From positions 1-51,300 of the forward strand of contig JAUVAV010000021.1 of NCBI GenBank assembly GCA_030591525.1: 51,300 bases of DNA, read 5' to 3'. Origin of the DNA: a candidate division FCPU426 bacterium. Its GTDB lineage: Bacteria; Oederibacteriota; JAAXVQ01; JAUVAV01. The notes below the pieces were generated by a model. The model had not been told where the DNA came from and ran no database searches. It worked only from the letters and a program-made list of their open reading frames with translations. A program made the translations under genes and the position numbers. This document shows, piece after piece, positions 1 to 9,300 of this stretch (position 1 is the stretch's first letter; each line of letters starts with the position of its first letter).

Positions 1-236
1 GCGGACGGCATACGCCGTTTTTCAATAACTACCGGCCGCAGTTTTATTTCCGGACCACGGATGTTACCGGAGCAGTGAAGCTGCCGGAAGGGGTGGAGAT
101 GGTGATGCCGGGCGATAATGTGACGGTCGAGGCGGAATTGATTACGCCGATCGCCATGGAGAAGGAATTGCGCTTCGCGATCCGGGAGGGCGGTCATACC
201 GTAGGGGCCGGCGTCATCGCGGAAATTGTGGAATAG
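1..236 (+). CDS. tuf: elongation factor Tu, C-terminal end (partial)
   Basis: Reading from base 3 gives the last 77 residues of EF-Tu, the GTPase that delivers aminoacyl-tRNA to the ribosome. Visible are the domain III signatures [20 protein letters not shown] and MVMPGDN, and the standard C-terminus [17 protein letters not shown]. The stop is TAG at 234-236 and the 5' part lies outside the window. It heads the classic tuf-rpmG-tRNA-Trp-secE-nusG-rplKAJL order. Identification is secure. Confidence 0.98.
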   Translation, partial: GRHTPFFNNYRPQFYFRTTDVTGAVKLPEGVEMVMPGDNVTVEAELITPIAMEKELRFAIREGGHTVGAGVIAEIVE

Positions 237-287
237 TTCAGCATACTTTTTTCTGAAGAGGTTGTGTCATAATGGCTTTTTAAGATT

Positions 288-372
288 GTCATCCCGGACT
301 TGATCCGGGATCCAGGACACATACTGTTTATATTACAATGATTTTCTGGATTCCGGCTTTCGCCGGAATGAC
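288..372. repeat. GTCATYCCGG...CCGGAATGAC palindromic intergenic repeat
   Basis: The left half begins GTCATCCCGG and runs to GGGATCCAG; the right half begins CTGGATTCCGG and ends CCGGAATGAC. Each half is a small hairpin, and the two halves are imperfect inverted copies of each other around an AT-rich centre. Similar GTCATTCCGG elements are widespread MITE-like repeats in many bacteria. It sits between tuf and rpmG and has no coding capacity. Confidence 0.75.
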
Positions 373-432
373 ATTCACACGTTTATAACATTATAACCTA
401 GCCTCGAAAGGGCGAGGGAAAAAGGACGGAAG

Positions 433-582
433 ATGAGAGAAATCATTTACTTAAGCTGCGGTGATTGCAAACGGCGCAATTATGTGACAAAAAAAAACAA
501 GCGGATACATCCCGAGAAACTGGTAATGAAGAAATTCTGCCGTTTTTGTGGCAAGCATACCTCGCATAAGGAAACAAAATAG
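433..582 (+). CDS. rpmG: 50S ribosomal protein L33
   Basis: The 49-codon gene translates as a zinc-ribbon-type L33. It starts [17 protein letters not shown], with a first CxxC (CGDC), and a second CxxC (CRFC) near residue 37, so it is the Cys-containing zinc-binding version. L33 binds the large subunit near the E site. The length is normal for L33. A purine-rich AAAGGACGGAAG precedes the ATG. Its position between tuf and secE is the conserved bacterial arrangement. Confidence 0.96.
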   Translation: MREIIYLSCGDCKRRNYVTKKNKRIHPEKLVMKKFCRFCGKHTSHKETK

Positions 583-589
583 GGAAAAA

Positions 590-615
590 TCGATTAATTC
601 CATGGAATTAATCGA
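590..615. other. 26-bp perfect palindrome between rpmG and tRNA-Trp
   Basis: The arms TCGATTAATTCCA and TGGAATTAATCGA join without a loop, and the centre is CCATGG. It lies 8 nt after the rpmG stop. A run of five A's precedes it, so on the minus strand it is followed by T's. It could be an RNA-processing hairpin between the rpmG message and the tRNA, or a binding site for a symmetric protein. A second small inverted repeat, ACGTAAC...GTTACGT (645-664), lies directly before the tRNA. Confidence 0.6.
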
Positions 616-667
616 CCTGCCTTGAATCGGAAGACATTATTCCCACGTAACTTACAGGTTACGTTAC

Positions 668-744
668 AGGCCAGTAGCTCTAACGGCTAGAGCACCGGTC
701 TCCAAAACCGGGTGTTGCTGGTTCGAATCCAGCCTGGCCTGCCA
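668..744 (+). tRNA. trnW: tRNA-Trp (anticodon CCA)
   Basis: A 77-nt cloverleaf. The acceptor arms AGGCCAG and CTGGCCT pair over 7 bp, the anticodon loop reads CTCCAAA with anticodon CCA, and the T-arm contains GGTTCGAATCC. The discriminator is G and the CCA end is encoded (742-744). It lies immediately upstream of secE, the usual location of trnW, and is probably cotranscribed with secE-nusG. Confidence 0.97.
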
Positions 745-777
745 GTTTGCGGGCCATCTTTATTAGGGAGTTGAAAC

Positions 778-960
778 GTGTTGGAAAAAGTCACTGCTTT
801 TTTTAGGGATTCTTATGTCGAGTTGAAACGGGTTACCTGGCCGTCCCGCAAGGAAATATTCGGTTCTATGCTGGTGGTTTTTATTGTGGTCGGAATTATT
901 ATGCTGTTCATAGCGCTTTTTGATTTACTTTTGAGCGTAATCGTCCGGACTCTGGTTTAG
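778..960 (+). CDS. secE: preprotein translocase subunit SecE
   Basis: A 60-residue, single-membrane-span SecE of the short bacterial type, a subunit of the SecYEG channel in the inner membrane. The conserved amphipathic segment is visible (FFRDSYVELKRVTWPSRKE), followed by the transmembrane helix at about residues 30-55. The start is GTG at 778, about 8 nt behind AGGGAG. It is followed by nusG after 12 nt, the canonical operon. Confidence 0.97.
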   Translation: MLEKVTAFFRDSYVELKRVTWPSRKEIFGSMLVVFIVVGIIMLFIALFDLLLSVIVRTLV

Positions 961-972
961 AGAGGTGAGAAA

Positions 973-1503
973 GTGAGCGCTAAATGGTATGTAATTAATA
1001 CCTATTCCGGAAATGAGAATAAAGTTAAAGCTAATCTGGAACAACGGATCAAAACCATGAGTATGGAGAACAAAATCTTTCAGATTCTAGTACCCTCAGA
1101 AAATGTCTCGGAGATTCGCAGCGGGAAAAAGAAGATATCCAGTAAGCGCTTTTTTCCCGGTTACGTTTTGGTGGAGATGGAGATGGATGATGACTCCTGG
1201 TATGTGGTCAGAAACACTCCCAAGGTAACCGGATTCGTGGGTTATGGAAATAAACCCACAGAATTGTCAGAGGAAGAAATCAAGTCCATTCTGGGGCAGA
1301 TTGCCGGTTCCAAGGCGAAGCCCAAACCAAAGGTGCTTTTCGAGCGCAATGAACGGGTGAAAGTAATTGACGGACCGTTTACTAATTTTAACGGACTGGT
1401 GGACGAAGTTAATTTGGAGCGGGGAAAACTGAAAGTGATGGTTTCCATCTTCGGGAGGCAGACGCCTGTGGAGTTGGAGTTCGTGCAGGTGGAAAAAGAT
1501 TAG
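973..1503 (+). CDS. nusG: transcription termination/antitermination factor NusG
   Basis: A 176-residue NusG. The N-terminal NGN domain starts [20 protein letters not shown] and contains [10 protein letters not shown], and the C-terminal KOW domain contains [20 protein letters not shown]. NusG binds RNA polymerase and couples it to Rho or to ribosomal protein S10. The start is GTG behind AGAGGTGAG. The length matches the family, with no insertion between NGN and KOW. Confidence 0.98.
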   Translation: MSAKWYVINTYSGNENKVKANLEQRIKTMSMENKIFQILVPSENVSEIRSGKKKISSKRFFPGYVLVEMEMDDDSWYVVRNTPKVTGFVGYGNKPTELSEEEIKSILGQIAGSKAKPKPKVLFERNERVKVIDGPFTNFNGLVDEVNLERGKLKVMVSIFGRQTPVELEFVQVEKD

Positions 1504-1517
1504 AGGAGCATTTTATC

Positions 1518-1943
1518 ATGGCTAAGCAGGTCAAAACAATGGTTAAATTACAGGTGCCGGCCGGCAAGGCCAATCCGGCGCCGCCGGTAGGTCCGGCTTT
1601 AGGGCAAGCCGGCGTGAATATTATGGAATTTTGTAAAGCCTTCAACGCCCAGACCCAGAACCAGGAGGGCATGATTATTCCCGTGGTGATCACGGTATAC
1701 GTAGATCGATCTTTTACGTTTGTGCTTAAAACGCCGCCGGCTGCGGTGTTGTTAAAACGGGAGGCCGGGTTGGCCAAGGCCAGTGCTACACCTGGCAGCC
1801 AAACCATAGCCACGGTAAATCGTGCAGCAATAAAAACCATTGCTGAGCTCAAGATGGTGGATTTAAACGCCGCCAGCCTGGAGGCGGCCATGCGCATGGT
1901 GGAAGGCACGGCCCGGAGCATGGGGATTAAAGTAGAGGCTTAA
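1518..1943 (+). CDS. rplK: 50S ribosomal protein L11
   Basis: A 141-residue L11. The N-terminal domain carries [20 protein letters not shown], the Pro-rich hinge region contacted by release factors and thiostrepton. The C-terminal 23S rRNA-binding domain ends in [16 protein letters not shown] clear GAGG ribosome-binding site lies before the ATG. It begins 14 nt after nusG, as in most bacteria. Confidence 0.98.
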   Translation: MAKQVKTMVKLQVPAGKANPAPPVGPALGQAGVNIMEFCKAFNAQTQNQEGMIIPVVITVYVDRSFTFVLKTPPAAVLLKREAGLAKASATPGSQTIATVNRAAIKTIAELKMVDLNAASLEAAMRMVEGTARSMGIKVEA

Positions 1944-2050
1944 TACGTTTCGTTTCGGATCAAAATGCTCCGGTCTTCAGGGCGGGGTATTTTTATATTG
2001 CGGGAGGGTCAAGGTGTCTGCCAGATCCGCTGAACCGCAGGAGGTAAAAA

Positions 2051-2749
2051 ATGAGAAAAACCAGTAAACGTCATACTGCCAATAAGCAGCAGGTTGATAG
2101 AACTAAAAATTATGCTTTGCCCGAGGCGGTGGAATTACTAACCTCCGCCAGCAATACTAAGTTTGATGAAACCGTGGAAGTATCCATTCGGCTGGGCGTG
2201 AATCCCAAGAAGGCCGATCAGCAGGTTCGCGGTACCATGGTTTTACCCCATGGGACGGGCAAGACAAAAAAAATTCTGGTAATTACCAAAGGCGAGAAAA
2301 TCAATGAGGCGGTCCAAGCGGGAGCGGATTACGCCGGGTATGAGGATATGATTGCCAAAGTGCAGTCAGGATGGTTTGATTTTGATACTGTAATTGCCAC
2401 TCCGGATGTTATGCGTGATGTAGGGAAATTGGGGAAAGTCCTGGGGACCAAAGGATTGATGCCTAATCCCAAGGCCGGTACGGTTACCCAGAACATCACC
2501 CAGGCCATCAAAGAAGTTCAGGCCGGGAGAATCGAATACCGGGTTAATAATGAAGGCTTGGTTAATTTTGGTACGGGCAAGGTTTCCTTTGGAGGGGATA
2601 AAATCGTTGCCAACGCGAAATTCGCCGTAGAAACAATATTAAAAGCCAAGCCGTCAGGAGCCAAGGGACACTATATGAAAGCCGTAGCCATTGCTTCCAC
2701 TATGGGACCCGGCTTAAAGCTGGATTTAACACAATTTAAGGCAAAATAA
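2051..2749 (+). CDS. rplA: 50S ribosomal protein L1
   Basis: A 232-residue L1, which forms the mobile L1 stalk and in many bacteria represses its own operon. The characteristic segments VRGTMVLPHGTGK and GLMPNPKAGTVT are present, with the usual two-domain layout. The ATG follows AGGAGG at good spacing. The 107-nt gap after rplK is longer than usual and could hold an L1 operator, but no certain L1-binding motif is visible there. Confidence 0.97.
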   Translation: MRKTSKRHTANKQQVDRTKNYALPEAVELLTSASNTKFDETVEVSIRLGVNPKKADQQVRGTMVLPHGTGKTKKILVITKGEKINEAVQAGADYAGYEDMIAKVQSGWFDFDTVIATPDVMRDVGKLGKVLGTKGLMPNPKAGTVTQNITQAIKEVQAGRIEYRVNNEGLVNFGTGKVSFGGDKIVANAKFAVETILKAKPSGAKGHYMKAVAIASTMGPGLKLDLTQFKAK

Positions 2750-2789
2750 TTTAAAGATTTTAAAAAAACAAACCAAAGTTTTCGATCAA

Positions 2790-2948
2790 AGACCGTAGGT
2801 GCCGGGATTCGGCTTAAGTGTTCGCCTCAGGCGGACCGCCCACCGAGATCGGGATGCATAACTGCCTGGGCAGGTTGCGGAGTAAGCGATTTATCGCGCC
2901 GGAGCGCTCGAGGCTGGATCCCGGCTGGTATGGCTGGGATTTTTTTTT
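2790..2948 (+). promoter_or_regulatory. L10 (rplJ) leader with attenuator
   Basis: The 222-nt gap before rplJ contains the L10-leader-like sequence GACCGTAGGTGCCGGG (from 2791), the type of site bound by the L10-L7/L12 complex. Near its end is a terminator-like hairpin, ATCCCGGC (2918-2925) pairing with GCTGGGAT (2933-2940), followed by eight T's. The upstream GCCGGGAT (2801-2808) is exactly complementary to the terminator's 5' arm, so a competing antiterminator can form. This is the logic of the B. subtilis-type rplJL attenuator. Structure is read by eye only. Confidence 0.8.
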
Positions 2949-2971
2949 AAAAAGAAAGGTGGTAAAATAAT

Positions 2972-3505
2972 ATGGCGACCAGTCGAACTAAAAAAAGCCA
3001 GACCATGGAAGAAGTCAAGATGCTTCTGGAAAAAAACCGGAATATAGTCCTGGCAGAGTATCGAGGGTTGAATGTGGAGAAAATGACCGAGATGCGCACG
3101 ACTCTGCGCAAGACAGGAATTAAATTTAAGATTTTAAAAAACACTCTGACTAAAAAAATCTTCCAAGCAGCCGGGATAAGCAATTTAGAAGAGTATCTGC
3201 AGGGCCCGGTAGGGGTCGGCTTTCTGGGCGAGGATGTTTCAGTATCGGCCAAGACCATTTTGAAATTTGCCAAGAAAAATGAGTTTTTTATTGTTAAGGC
3301 CGCCTATATTGACGGACAAGTAATGGAACTGGAAGGCTTCACAGCCATCGCCTCCTTGCCGTCGCGCGAAGTAATGCTGGGGATATTATTAGGCACGCTC
3401 CAGGCGCCTATCAGGGGCTTCATGACAGTGGCCGAGGGGAATACCCAGAAACTAGTTTATGCGCTTAACGCGCTTAAAGAGCAGAAGGAAAAGCAGGCGG
3501 CTTAA
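2972..3505 (+). CDS. rplJ: 50S ribosomal protein L10
   Basis: A 177-residue L10, the base of the ribosomal stalk. The N-terminal rRNA-binding domain is recognisable (LAEYRGLNVEKMTEMRTTLR and KILKNTLTKK), and the C-terminal helix that carries L7/L12 dimers ends in YALNALKEQKEKQ. The ATG lies about 11 nt behind AAAGGTGG. Expression is probably controlled by the leader directly upstream. Confidence 0.98.
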   Translation: MATSRTKKSQTMEEVKMLLEKNRNIVLAEYRGLNVEKMTEMRTTLRKTGIKFKILKNTLTKKIFQAAGISNLEEYLQGPVGVGFLGEDVSVSAKTILKFAKKNEFFIVKAAYIDGQVMELEGFTAIASLPSREVMLGILLGTLQAPIRGFMTVAEGNTQKLVYALNALKEQKEKQAA

Positions 3506-3511
3506 ATTACG

Positions 3512-3591
3512 CCGCCCGGAAGGGCGGAGTAAATTGACAGGGACCGCCCGGGGGCGGTTATTAAGTTAGAGGCCGCGCCGCTGGCGGCGCG
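3512..3591 (+). other. three successive GC-rich hairpins between rplJ and rplL
   Basis: The gap holds CCGCCC-GGAA-GGGCGG (3512-3527), ACCGCCC...GGGCGGT (3543-3558) and CGCGCCGC...GCGGCGCG (3574-3591). None is followed by a T-run, so they look like mRNA-processing or stability hairpins rather than terminators. They could help set the higher yield of L7/L12 relative to L10. Confidence 0.6.
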
Positions 3592-3619
3592 AAGCTTTAT
3601 TTCAAGGAGGGAAAGAAAA

Positions 3620-4006
3620 ATGGCGGTAACTAAAGAGGAAATGATTGACGTAATCGGCGGCATGACGGTGTTGGAAATATCCGAACTGGTTAAAAGTATG
3701 GAGGAAAAGTTCGGGGTTTCCGCGGCAGCGCCCGTGGTGATGGGAGGCGTAATGCCCGCAGCCGGAGAAGGCGAAGGAGCCAAGGCGGAGGAAAAAACTT
3801 CTTTTGATGTAGTCCTGAGCGGAGCGGGCGATAAAAAGATCCAGGTGATCAAGGTAGTCCGTGAATTGACCGGTCTGGGGCTGAAGGAAGCCAAGGACCT
3901 GGTAGATGCTGCGCCCAAGCCCGTGAAAGAGGGGGCTACTAAAGAAGAGGCGGATAGCCTCAAGGCCAAGCTGGAAGAGGTCGGAGCGATTGTCGAGGTA
4001 AAATAA
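3620..4006 (+). CDS. rplL: 50S ribosomal protein L7/L12
   Basis: A 128-residue L7/L12. It has the N-terminal dimerisation domain ([19 protein letters not shown]), a flexible Ala/Gly-rich hinge (about residues 35-55), and the C-terminal factor-binding domain with [20 protein letters not shown] and the terminal AIVEVK. A strong AAGGAGGG ribosome-binding site precedes it. The expected next gene, rpoB, is missing; pabBC begins 10 nt downstream instead. Confidence 0.98.
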   Translation: MAVTKEEMIDVIGGMTVLEISELVKSMEEKFGVSAAAPVVMGGVMPAAGEGEGAKAEEKTSFDVVLSGAGDKKIQVIKVVRELTGLGLKEAKDLVDAAPKPVKEGATKEEADSLKAKLEEVGAIVEVK

Positions 4007-4016
4007 ACTGGAACGT

Positions 4017-5840
4017 GTGAAGCGCTTTCTGGATACCCAGGCAGAAGGCGCTCTCATGCTATTCGGACAGGGGCCGGGCCGGAAGCAAGCCGGTTTGTTT
4101 TTTTCTTCGCCTTGCGGCGAAATCATCTGTAATCACGCGGAGGATATTCAGCTTTTTTTTAAGCGCATCGAAAAAAAACTGGCCCGCGGTTATTACCTGG
4201 CCGGTTATTTTACTTATGAATTCGGATATGCCTGGAAAAAAACCGGGGTTCTGCCGGTTCGTCCTACCCGTCCGCTGGCATGGATGGGAGTATTTAATCC
4301 CCCTTTCCCTATCAAGCCCGATGGTTTACGTGATTTATTCAAGCCGGACACGGCCGCGGCTTACTGGCCGGATTACTGGCTCAGGCCGCCCGTGCCTTCT
4401 CAGCCCCTTTCGCAGTATCAAAAAAATATCCGGCGCATCCAGAAATATCTAGCCGCTGGAGATACCTACCAGGTTAATTATACTTTTCCGCTGGATACGC
4501 AAGTTCATGGAAACCCCGGAACCCTGTTTGCCGGCATGCTTAAACAACAGCCGGTCGGCTATGCCGCTTTTCTGCGCGGCGGAGGGAGAACAATGCTTTC
4601 CCTGTCGCCGGAGCTTTTTTTTCAACGCCAGGGAGAGATGATTACGACTTGTCCCATGAAGGGGACGGCAGCCCGGACCCGGGATTCTCAAGCGGATTCG
4701 GATGTTCGCCGGAAACTGGCTCGTTCTCCTAAAAACCGGGCGGAGAACTTAATGATCGTGGATTTATTGCGCAATGACCTCGGCCGCCTCTGTGCTCCCG
4801 GGTCAATACGCGTTTCCCATCTGTTTAAAATAGAAACCTACCGTACACTGTACCAGATGACCTCCCTGATTAGAGGACGATTGCGGAGACGAATGGATTG
4901 GCAGACCATATTCCAAAGTCTTTTCCCCTGCGGGTCGGTTACCGGAGCTCCCAAAATCCGAACCATGCAGATTATCTCCGAATTAGAAAACCGCGGCCGC
5001 GGAGTATATACCGGTGCCCTGGGATATATCACGCCCCGCCGCCAGGGAATATTTAATGTTCCAATCCGCAGCCTGGAAATCAATGAAAACACCCGACAGG
5101 CAGTATTTGGCATTGGCAGCGGAATTGTATCTGATTCCCAGCCAACGGCCGAGTGGGAGGAAAGCCTGGCCAAGGCCCGGTTTTTTATGGACCTGGGGCG
5201 GGACTACCAGCTGATAGAAACCATGCGATGGGATCCGGGCGCAGGATACCGGGATTTGAAGCAGCATATGCAGCGCTTAAAGAAGTCGGCCCGGGTTTTC
5301 AACCTGCCATGCAAAAGCAACGAAATAACCGGTCAATTGCAGGCTTTGGTTCGGAATTTCAAAACGAAAAGCAATGCCTTCCGAGTTCGGCTGCTCCTGC
5401 ACACTGACGGCCGCGTCAAATTAGAGAGCTCGCCTATCGACGACCGGCCGGACGATATCCTACCCACGATCAAAATATCAAGATTCACAGTGCGTTCGCA
5501 TAATCTCTTTTTATATCATAAAACCACCAATCGGGAGATGTACAACCGGGAATATCAGAAGGCCCGAGAACAGAGGTTAGCGGATGTATTATTTACCAAT
5601 GAACACGGGGCCTTGACCGAAGGAACGATCACCAATCTCTTTATTCGCAAAGGCGGGGTCTGGCTGACCCCGCCGATTAGCGACGGCCTCCTGCCCGGGG
5701 TGGAACGCATCCGGCAGCTTCGCTCAAAAAAACGCCGAATAGTGGAAACACGAATCTACCGGCGCGACTTAATCGCGGCCGACGAGATTTGCCTTGCCAA
5801 CTCGGTTAGAGGATTTTTCAAGGTGCGGCTGAAGCCATAA
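4017..5840 (+). CDS. pabBC: fused aminodeoxychorismate synthase component I / aminodeoxychorismate lyase
   Basis: A 607-residue fusion for the p-aminobenzoate branch of folate synthesis. Residues 1-400 are PabB (chorismate + NH3 to aminodeoxychorismate), with GDTYQVNYTF, SPELFF, PMKGTAAR, KNRAENLMIVDLLRNDLGR and SVTGAPKIRTMQIISELE. Residues 400-607 are PabC, a fold-type IV PLP lyase: HKTTNREMYNREY carries the likely PLP lysine, and LTEGTITNLF and DGLLPGVER are typical. The start is GTG, close behind rplL, which suggests cotranscription. The PabA amidotransferase is not in the window. Such fusions are known in several phyla. A trpE-type anthranilate synthase is unlikely given the C-terminal lyase. 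Confidence 0.93.
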   Translation: MKRFLDTQAEGALMLFGQGPGRKQAGLFFSSPCGEIICNHAEDIQLFFKRIEKKLARGYYLAGYFTYEFGYAWKKTGVLPVRPTRPLAWMGVFNPPFPIKPDGLRDLFKPDTAAAYWPDYWLRPPVPSQPLSQYQKNIRRIQKYLAAGDTYQVNYTFPLDTQVHGNPGTLFAGMLKQQPVGYAAFLRGGGRTMLSLSPELFFQRQGEMITTCPMKGTAARTRDSQADSDVRRKLARSPKNRAENLMIVDLLRNDLGRLCAPGSIRVSHLFKIETYRTLYQMTSLIRGRLRRRMDWQTIFQSLFPCGSVTGAPKIRTMQIISELENRGRGVYTGALGYITPRRQGIFNVPIRSLEINENTRQAVFGIGSGIVSDSQPTAEWEESLAKARFFMDLGRDYQLIETMRWDPGAGYRDLKQHMQRLKKSARVFNLPCKSNEITGQLQALVRNFKTKSNAFRVRLLLHTDGRVKLESSPIDDRPDDILPTIKISRFTVRSHNLFLYHKTTNREMYNREYQKAREQRLADVLFTNEHGALTEGTITNLFIRKGGVWLTPPISDGLLPGVERIRQLRSKKRRIVETRIYRRDLIAADEICLANSVRGFFKVRLKP

Positions 5841-6204
5841 GCGGCAAGGGTGGATCCGTATGTCCCAGCCAGTAGTGACTATTCCGGGAGATGTGGGTGC
5901 TTATTCCGCTCATGACAGCCAGACATTTTGGGCGTTGGCGAAGAATTTTCACGAAACGGTGAATTTAAAAGGATTTTTGGAGATTTCTCGACCTGTCCTG
6001 GATGATTTTGTCCAGGGCTGCGCCTCAAAATGACAAATTCAGTGAAATTACTTAAAAACACTATGGTCATACAGCCTTTTAGGACAGCGTATTTCTTCAT
6101 CTGATGCTTGGCCAATTCACGATAGTTAAACAAGCCGAAGTGTTTCAAACTAATACCATACCATTTAAAAACCTTAAATCAAAAATCAAAAATACCACAG
6201 AAAT
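5841..6204. other. non-coding gap between pabBC and the giant gene
   Basis: No convincing gene is seen. It contains a small inverted repeat, CCTGGA...TCCAGG near 5997-6018, inside a stretch that looks like degraded intergenic repeat, and becomes AT-rich towards the promoter at 6205. An 89-codon minus-strand frame (5879-6148) has no plausible start signal or recognisable motif. No clear terminator for pabBC was found. Confidence 0.5.
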
Positions 6205-6233
6205 TTGACTCGCGTATGTTTTTGTGATATTAT
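6205..6233 (+). promoter_or_regulatory. sigma-70 promoter of the giant gene
   Basis: The -35 box TTGACT (6205-6210) and the -10 box TATTAT (6228-6233) are 17 bp apart. TG at 6225-6226 adds an extended -10. Transcription would start near 6240, giving a leader of about 65 nt. An AGAAAGGAA ribosome-binding site precedes the ATG at 6306. Confidence 0.8.
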
Positions 6234-6305
6234 TCATTAATAACGCATTTTTTTGAAAGTCTAGTTAAGGCAATAATCAGTAATTTTGAAGAAAGGAAAC
6301 CAATT

Positions 6306-9300
6306 ATGATGTTTTTAAATAATCAATTAAATATGGCGCCACCTCGGCTCTTATTGATATCCGGGTGGCATAATCCCAGACGGAAAATATGGACAAAAAT
6401 TATTTCAATGCTTATCAGTATTACATTTATCTTGCCGGTTATAACCTGGGCATTTGATCCGGGTTCTTATGCAATATCCGGCGGCCAGGTTGCTTTTAAT
6501 CATAACCCGATAAAAATATCCGGCAAACTCGGTAAGGTTATACAGACATTTCAAGGCGATGAACGTCTGGTAGTGTATGTGCATGATCTGCACTGTAATT
6601 TTGAGGTACAGAATAACATTGCCAAAATGATCAACGCCCTGGCCGGCCGTCATGGTTTGAAATTGGTGAATGTGGAAGCCGCATCAGAGGCCATAGATGT
6701 CAGCAAACTGTCCACCTTTCCGGTGGACAGTATAAAGAAGGAAGTTGCTGAATATTTCATGAAGCAGGGCAAGATAACCGGAGCCGAAGCCTATGCCTCC
6801 ACCGGCAGGCATTCTATCCGGCTGGAAGGAATCGAGGATGAGACGCTTTATCAGGATAACCGTAAAACCGTGATGAAGTTTCTTAATTATGAGAGTCAGG
6901 GATATATCTGCGATTTGCGTGAAATGCTCAATGAACTTAAGCGGGATATATATAACCAGGTATTAAAAGACTTTGACGCTCCCAAACAATCCTTCCGCCA
7001 GGGTGATATTCCATTATTGAAATATTGCGTCCACCTCCATAAAAGCGCTTCCCGGATCAAAGCCAACACCAAAGCTTATACAAATTTCAATATATATATA
7101 TTAGAAAGAAATGATCTGTTTTCTGAAGCTGTGGATTCGGATAAACTCTATAAAGAAATTGATACCTTGGATCAACGTCTGCGCGCCCGGTTGTATACCA
7201 CCCCGGAGCAGGAAGAATTGGATGTGCTGGCGCACAGGTTGGATATCCTTGAGAAATTGCTCAACATTTCAGCCGCGCCCGAAGAACTGGCCGAATACCG
7301 CGCCAACCCGGAGGCCTTTAAAGTAAAACCATATATTGATTATATTACGCGGCATGATGAAAGGGAGGAATTTTCCTTAAGCAGCGAAGTTTATGCCTTG
7401 AATCGATATCTGGAAGACGTAAAAGCTTTCTATCAAGTAGCGGATATTCGAAGTCTGGCTTTTGTAGACAATACCTTGGCGCAGATGGATAAACATAATA
7501 CCAAAATCTCGATGCTGATTACCGGCGGGTTTCATGCGGAGAAAGTCTTGGCCGAGTTAAAACGCCGGGGTGTATCGTACTTAAGCGTAAAACCGCGTCT
7601 TAAGCATCAGGATATTGTGAATCCCTATTTCTCATTATTACGGAATCAGCGCACACCCCTGGAAAAACTCCTGGCCCAGAATCAAAATATACTTGGAATC
7701 GAGACGGCGTTTAGAACCGGGACGCAAGCATTGTCTAAACCTAAACAGTTGTTTTGTACGGCGCTGGACATAATGCCGAAAATGGGTGTATTGGCAGCGG
7801 GGATTAAAAAAGGGATTACCAGTAAAACGGCTCTTGCAAAATATTTTAATACCATAATCAAACCCTGGACAAATAATGATGCCAGCCAAATGCCGGCCTT
7901 TGATCTTGCCGCAACAAAGATTGACCCGGAAAGTTCAGTTAATAGCGTAGAGTTTACTAATGGACCAATAGCAGTTTTTAGTCCAAGAGCAATAGCAGCT
8001 GAATATATTAATCGCGTTCAGCTGCAAATAAGCGGCATGTATGCCAATTTAATGACTAAAGGAGTTTCTGCAACAGAACTGAGTCAATTGGTCAACAGCG
8101 GCAGTAAAGAGCCGAAATTCGGTTTTTTGAAAAATTATCGGGTGATGATACCGGCAGGTCTGGCAATGGCCGCAGGTTTTATAGTCTTGGCTGCCGGCGG
8201 AACAACTATTTCAGCCGGATTAGTTGTGATACTCGGATTAGGGCTGGGGCTTGGTTTAATGGTATTCCTTCAATCCGCTAAATCGAATCGGGCTGTAAGT
8301 TTCACAGCCTTCGGTTTGTTTGCCATAGGTTTGTTATTCACAGCTACAGGATCAGGCGTGGAGGAAAAACTAGGGGAGGAAAATGTCAGTGCCTCCAAAA
8401 CCATACAAGCGGCTCTGGGTTTATTTGTCGAGGCGGAAAGGAAAGATGTCGGGTATATACAAGCGGAAAAGGCAATGATCAAGGCTTTGGAATTTTCCGG
8501 GAAAAACGTTGTTACTGTCCGCCTTACTTCCAAAAACGGCAGATTCGTGGAACTGAATATTCCGGATCCGAAAATAATAAATAATGCAAAAATCACCCAA
8601 GCTGTCTACCGGAGATATATTGCCATGATCTACGCCCAGGCAGTAGCTTTGGGAAATGGCCCTTCCAATCAACTTTATGTGGAAGTTTTTGATAATAAAA
8701 ATAAGGAAAGAGCAGAAATTGAAGAAGCGTTAACCAGTGTTATTCAGGAATACTTTAATGAAATCGGCTTCCCCTTGCTGAGTAAGGCCAATGCCGGAGA
8801 ACCAGTAGAGGTATTGAAGAAGCCCGCTGATTTTAAAGCGGAAGGAGAAGAGGGACTCTTAGGGGATTTGCCAGAAGCCGGCCCGGGCACATCAGAATCA
8901 TTGATAACCCTGGGTTTTGATGTGGGCGGACAAGGAATGGAAATGAAAGTTTTAAAAGACGGGAAAGACATAACCGATGAATTATTTCCCGAGTCAAGTA
9001 ATGAAGGTGAACTCAGGAAAAATGATGATAGCCTTAGATATCGTTACACCTTTCCGCATTTAACGGATGGCGGGGATGGAATGGAATTTAAAACTAGATT
9101 GGTATCTTTTGTGAAAGAGGTGAAAGACGCGGTTGAGCAAAAATCCGGAAAAGTAGACGGAGTATTTATAAATTCAGCGGGAACTCCTGATTATGCCAAC
9201 AATGAAATGACAAGTTTGGGTGAAATCTCGAGAGGATTTAACGATAAAAACATGGCAGCAGAATTAAAGCATGCCAGTGGTTTTATTGGCGAGTTGAAAA

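Noticed and set aside
5879-6148. 89-codon minus-strand frame upstream of the giant gene
   Set aside because: No start signal or family resemblance, and part of it looks like degraded intergenic repeat.
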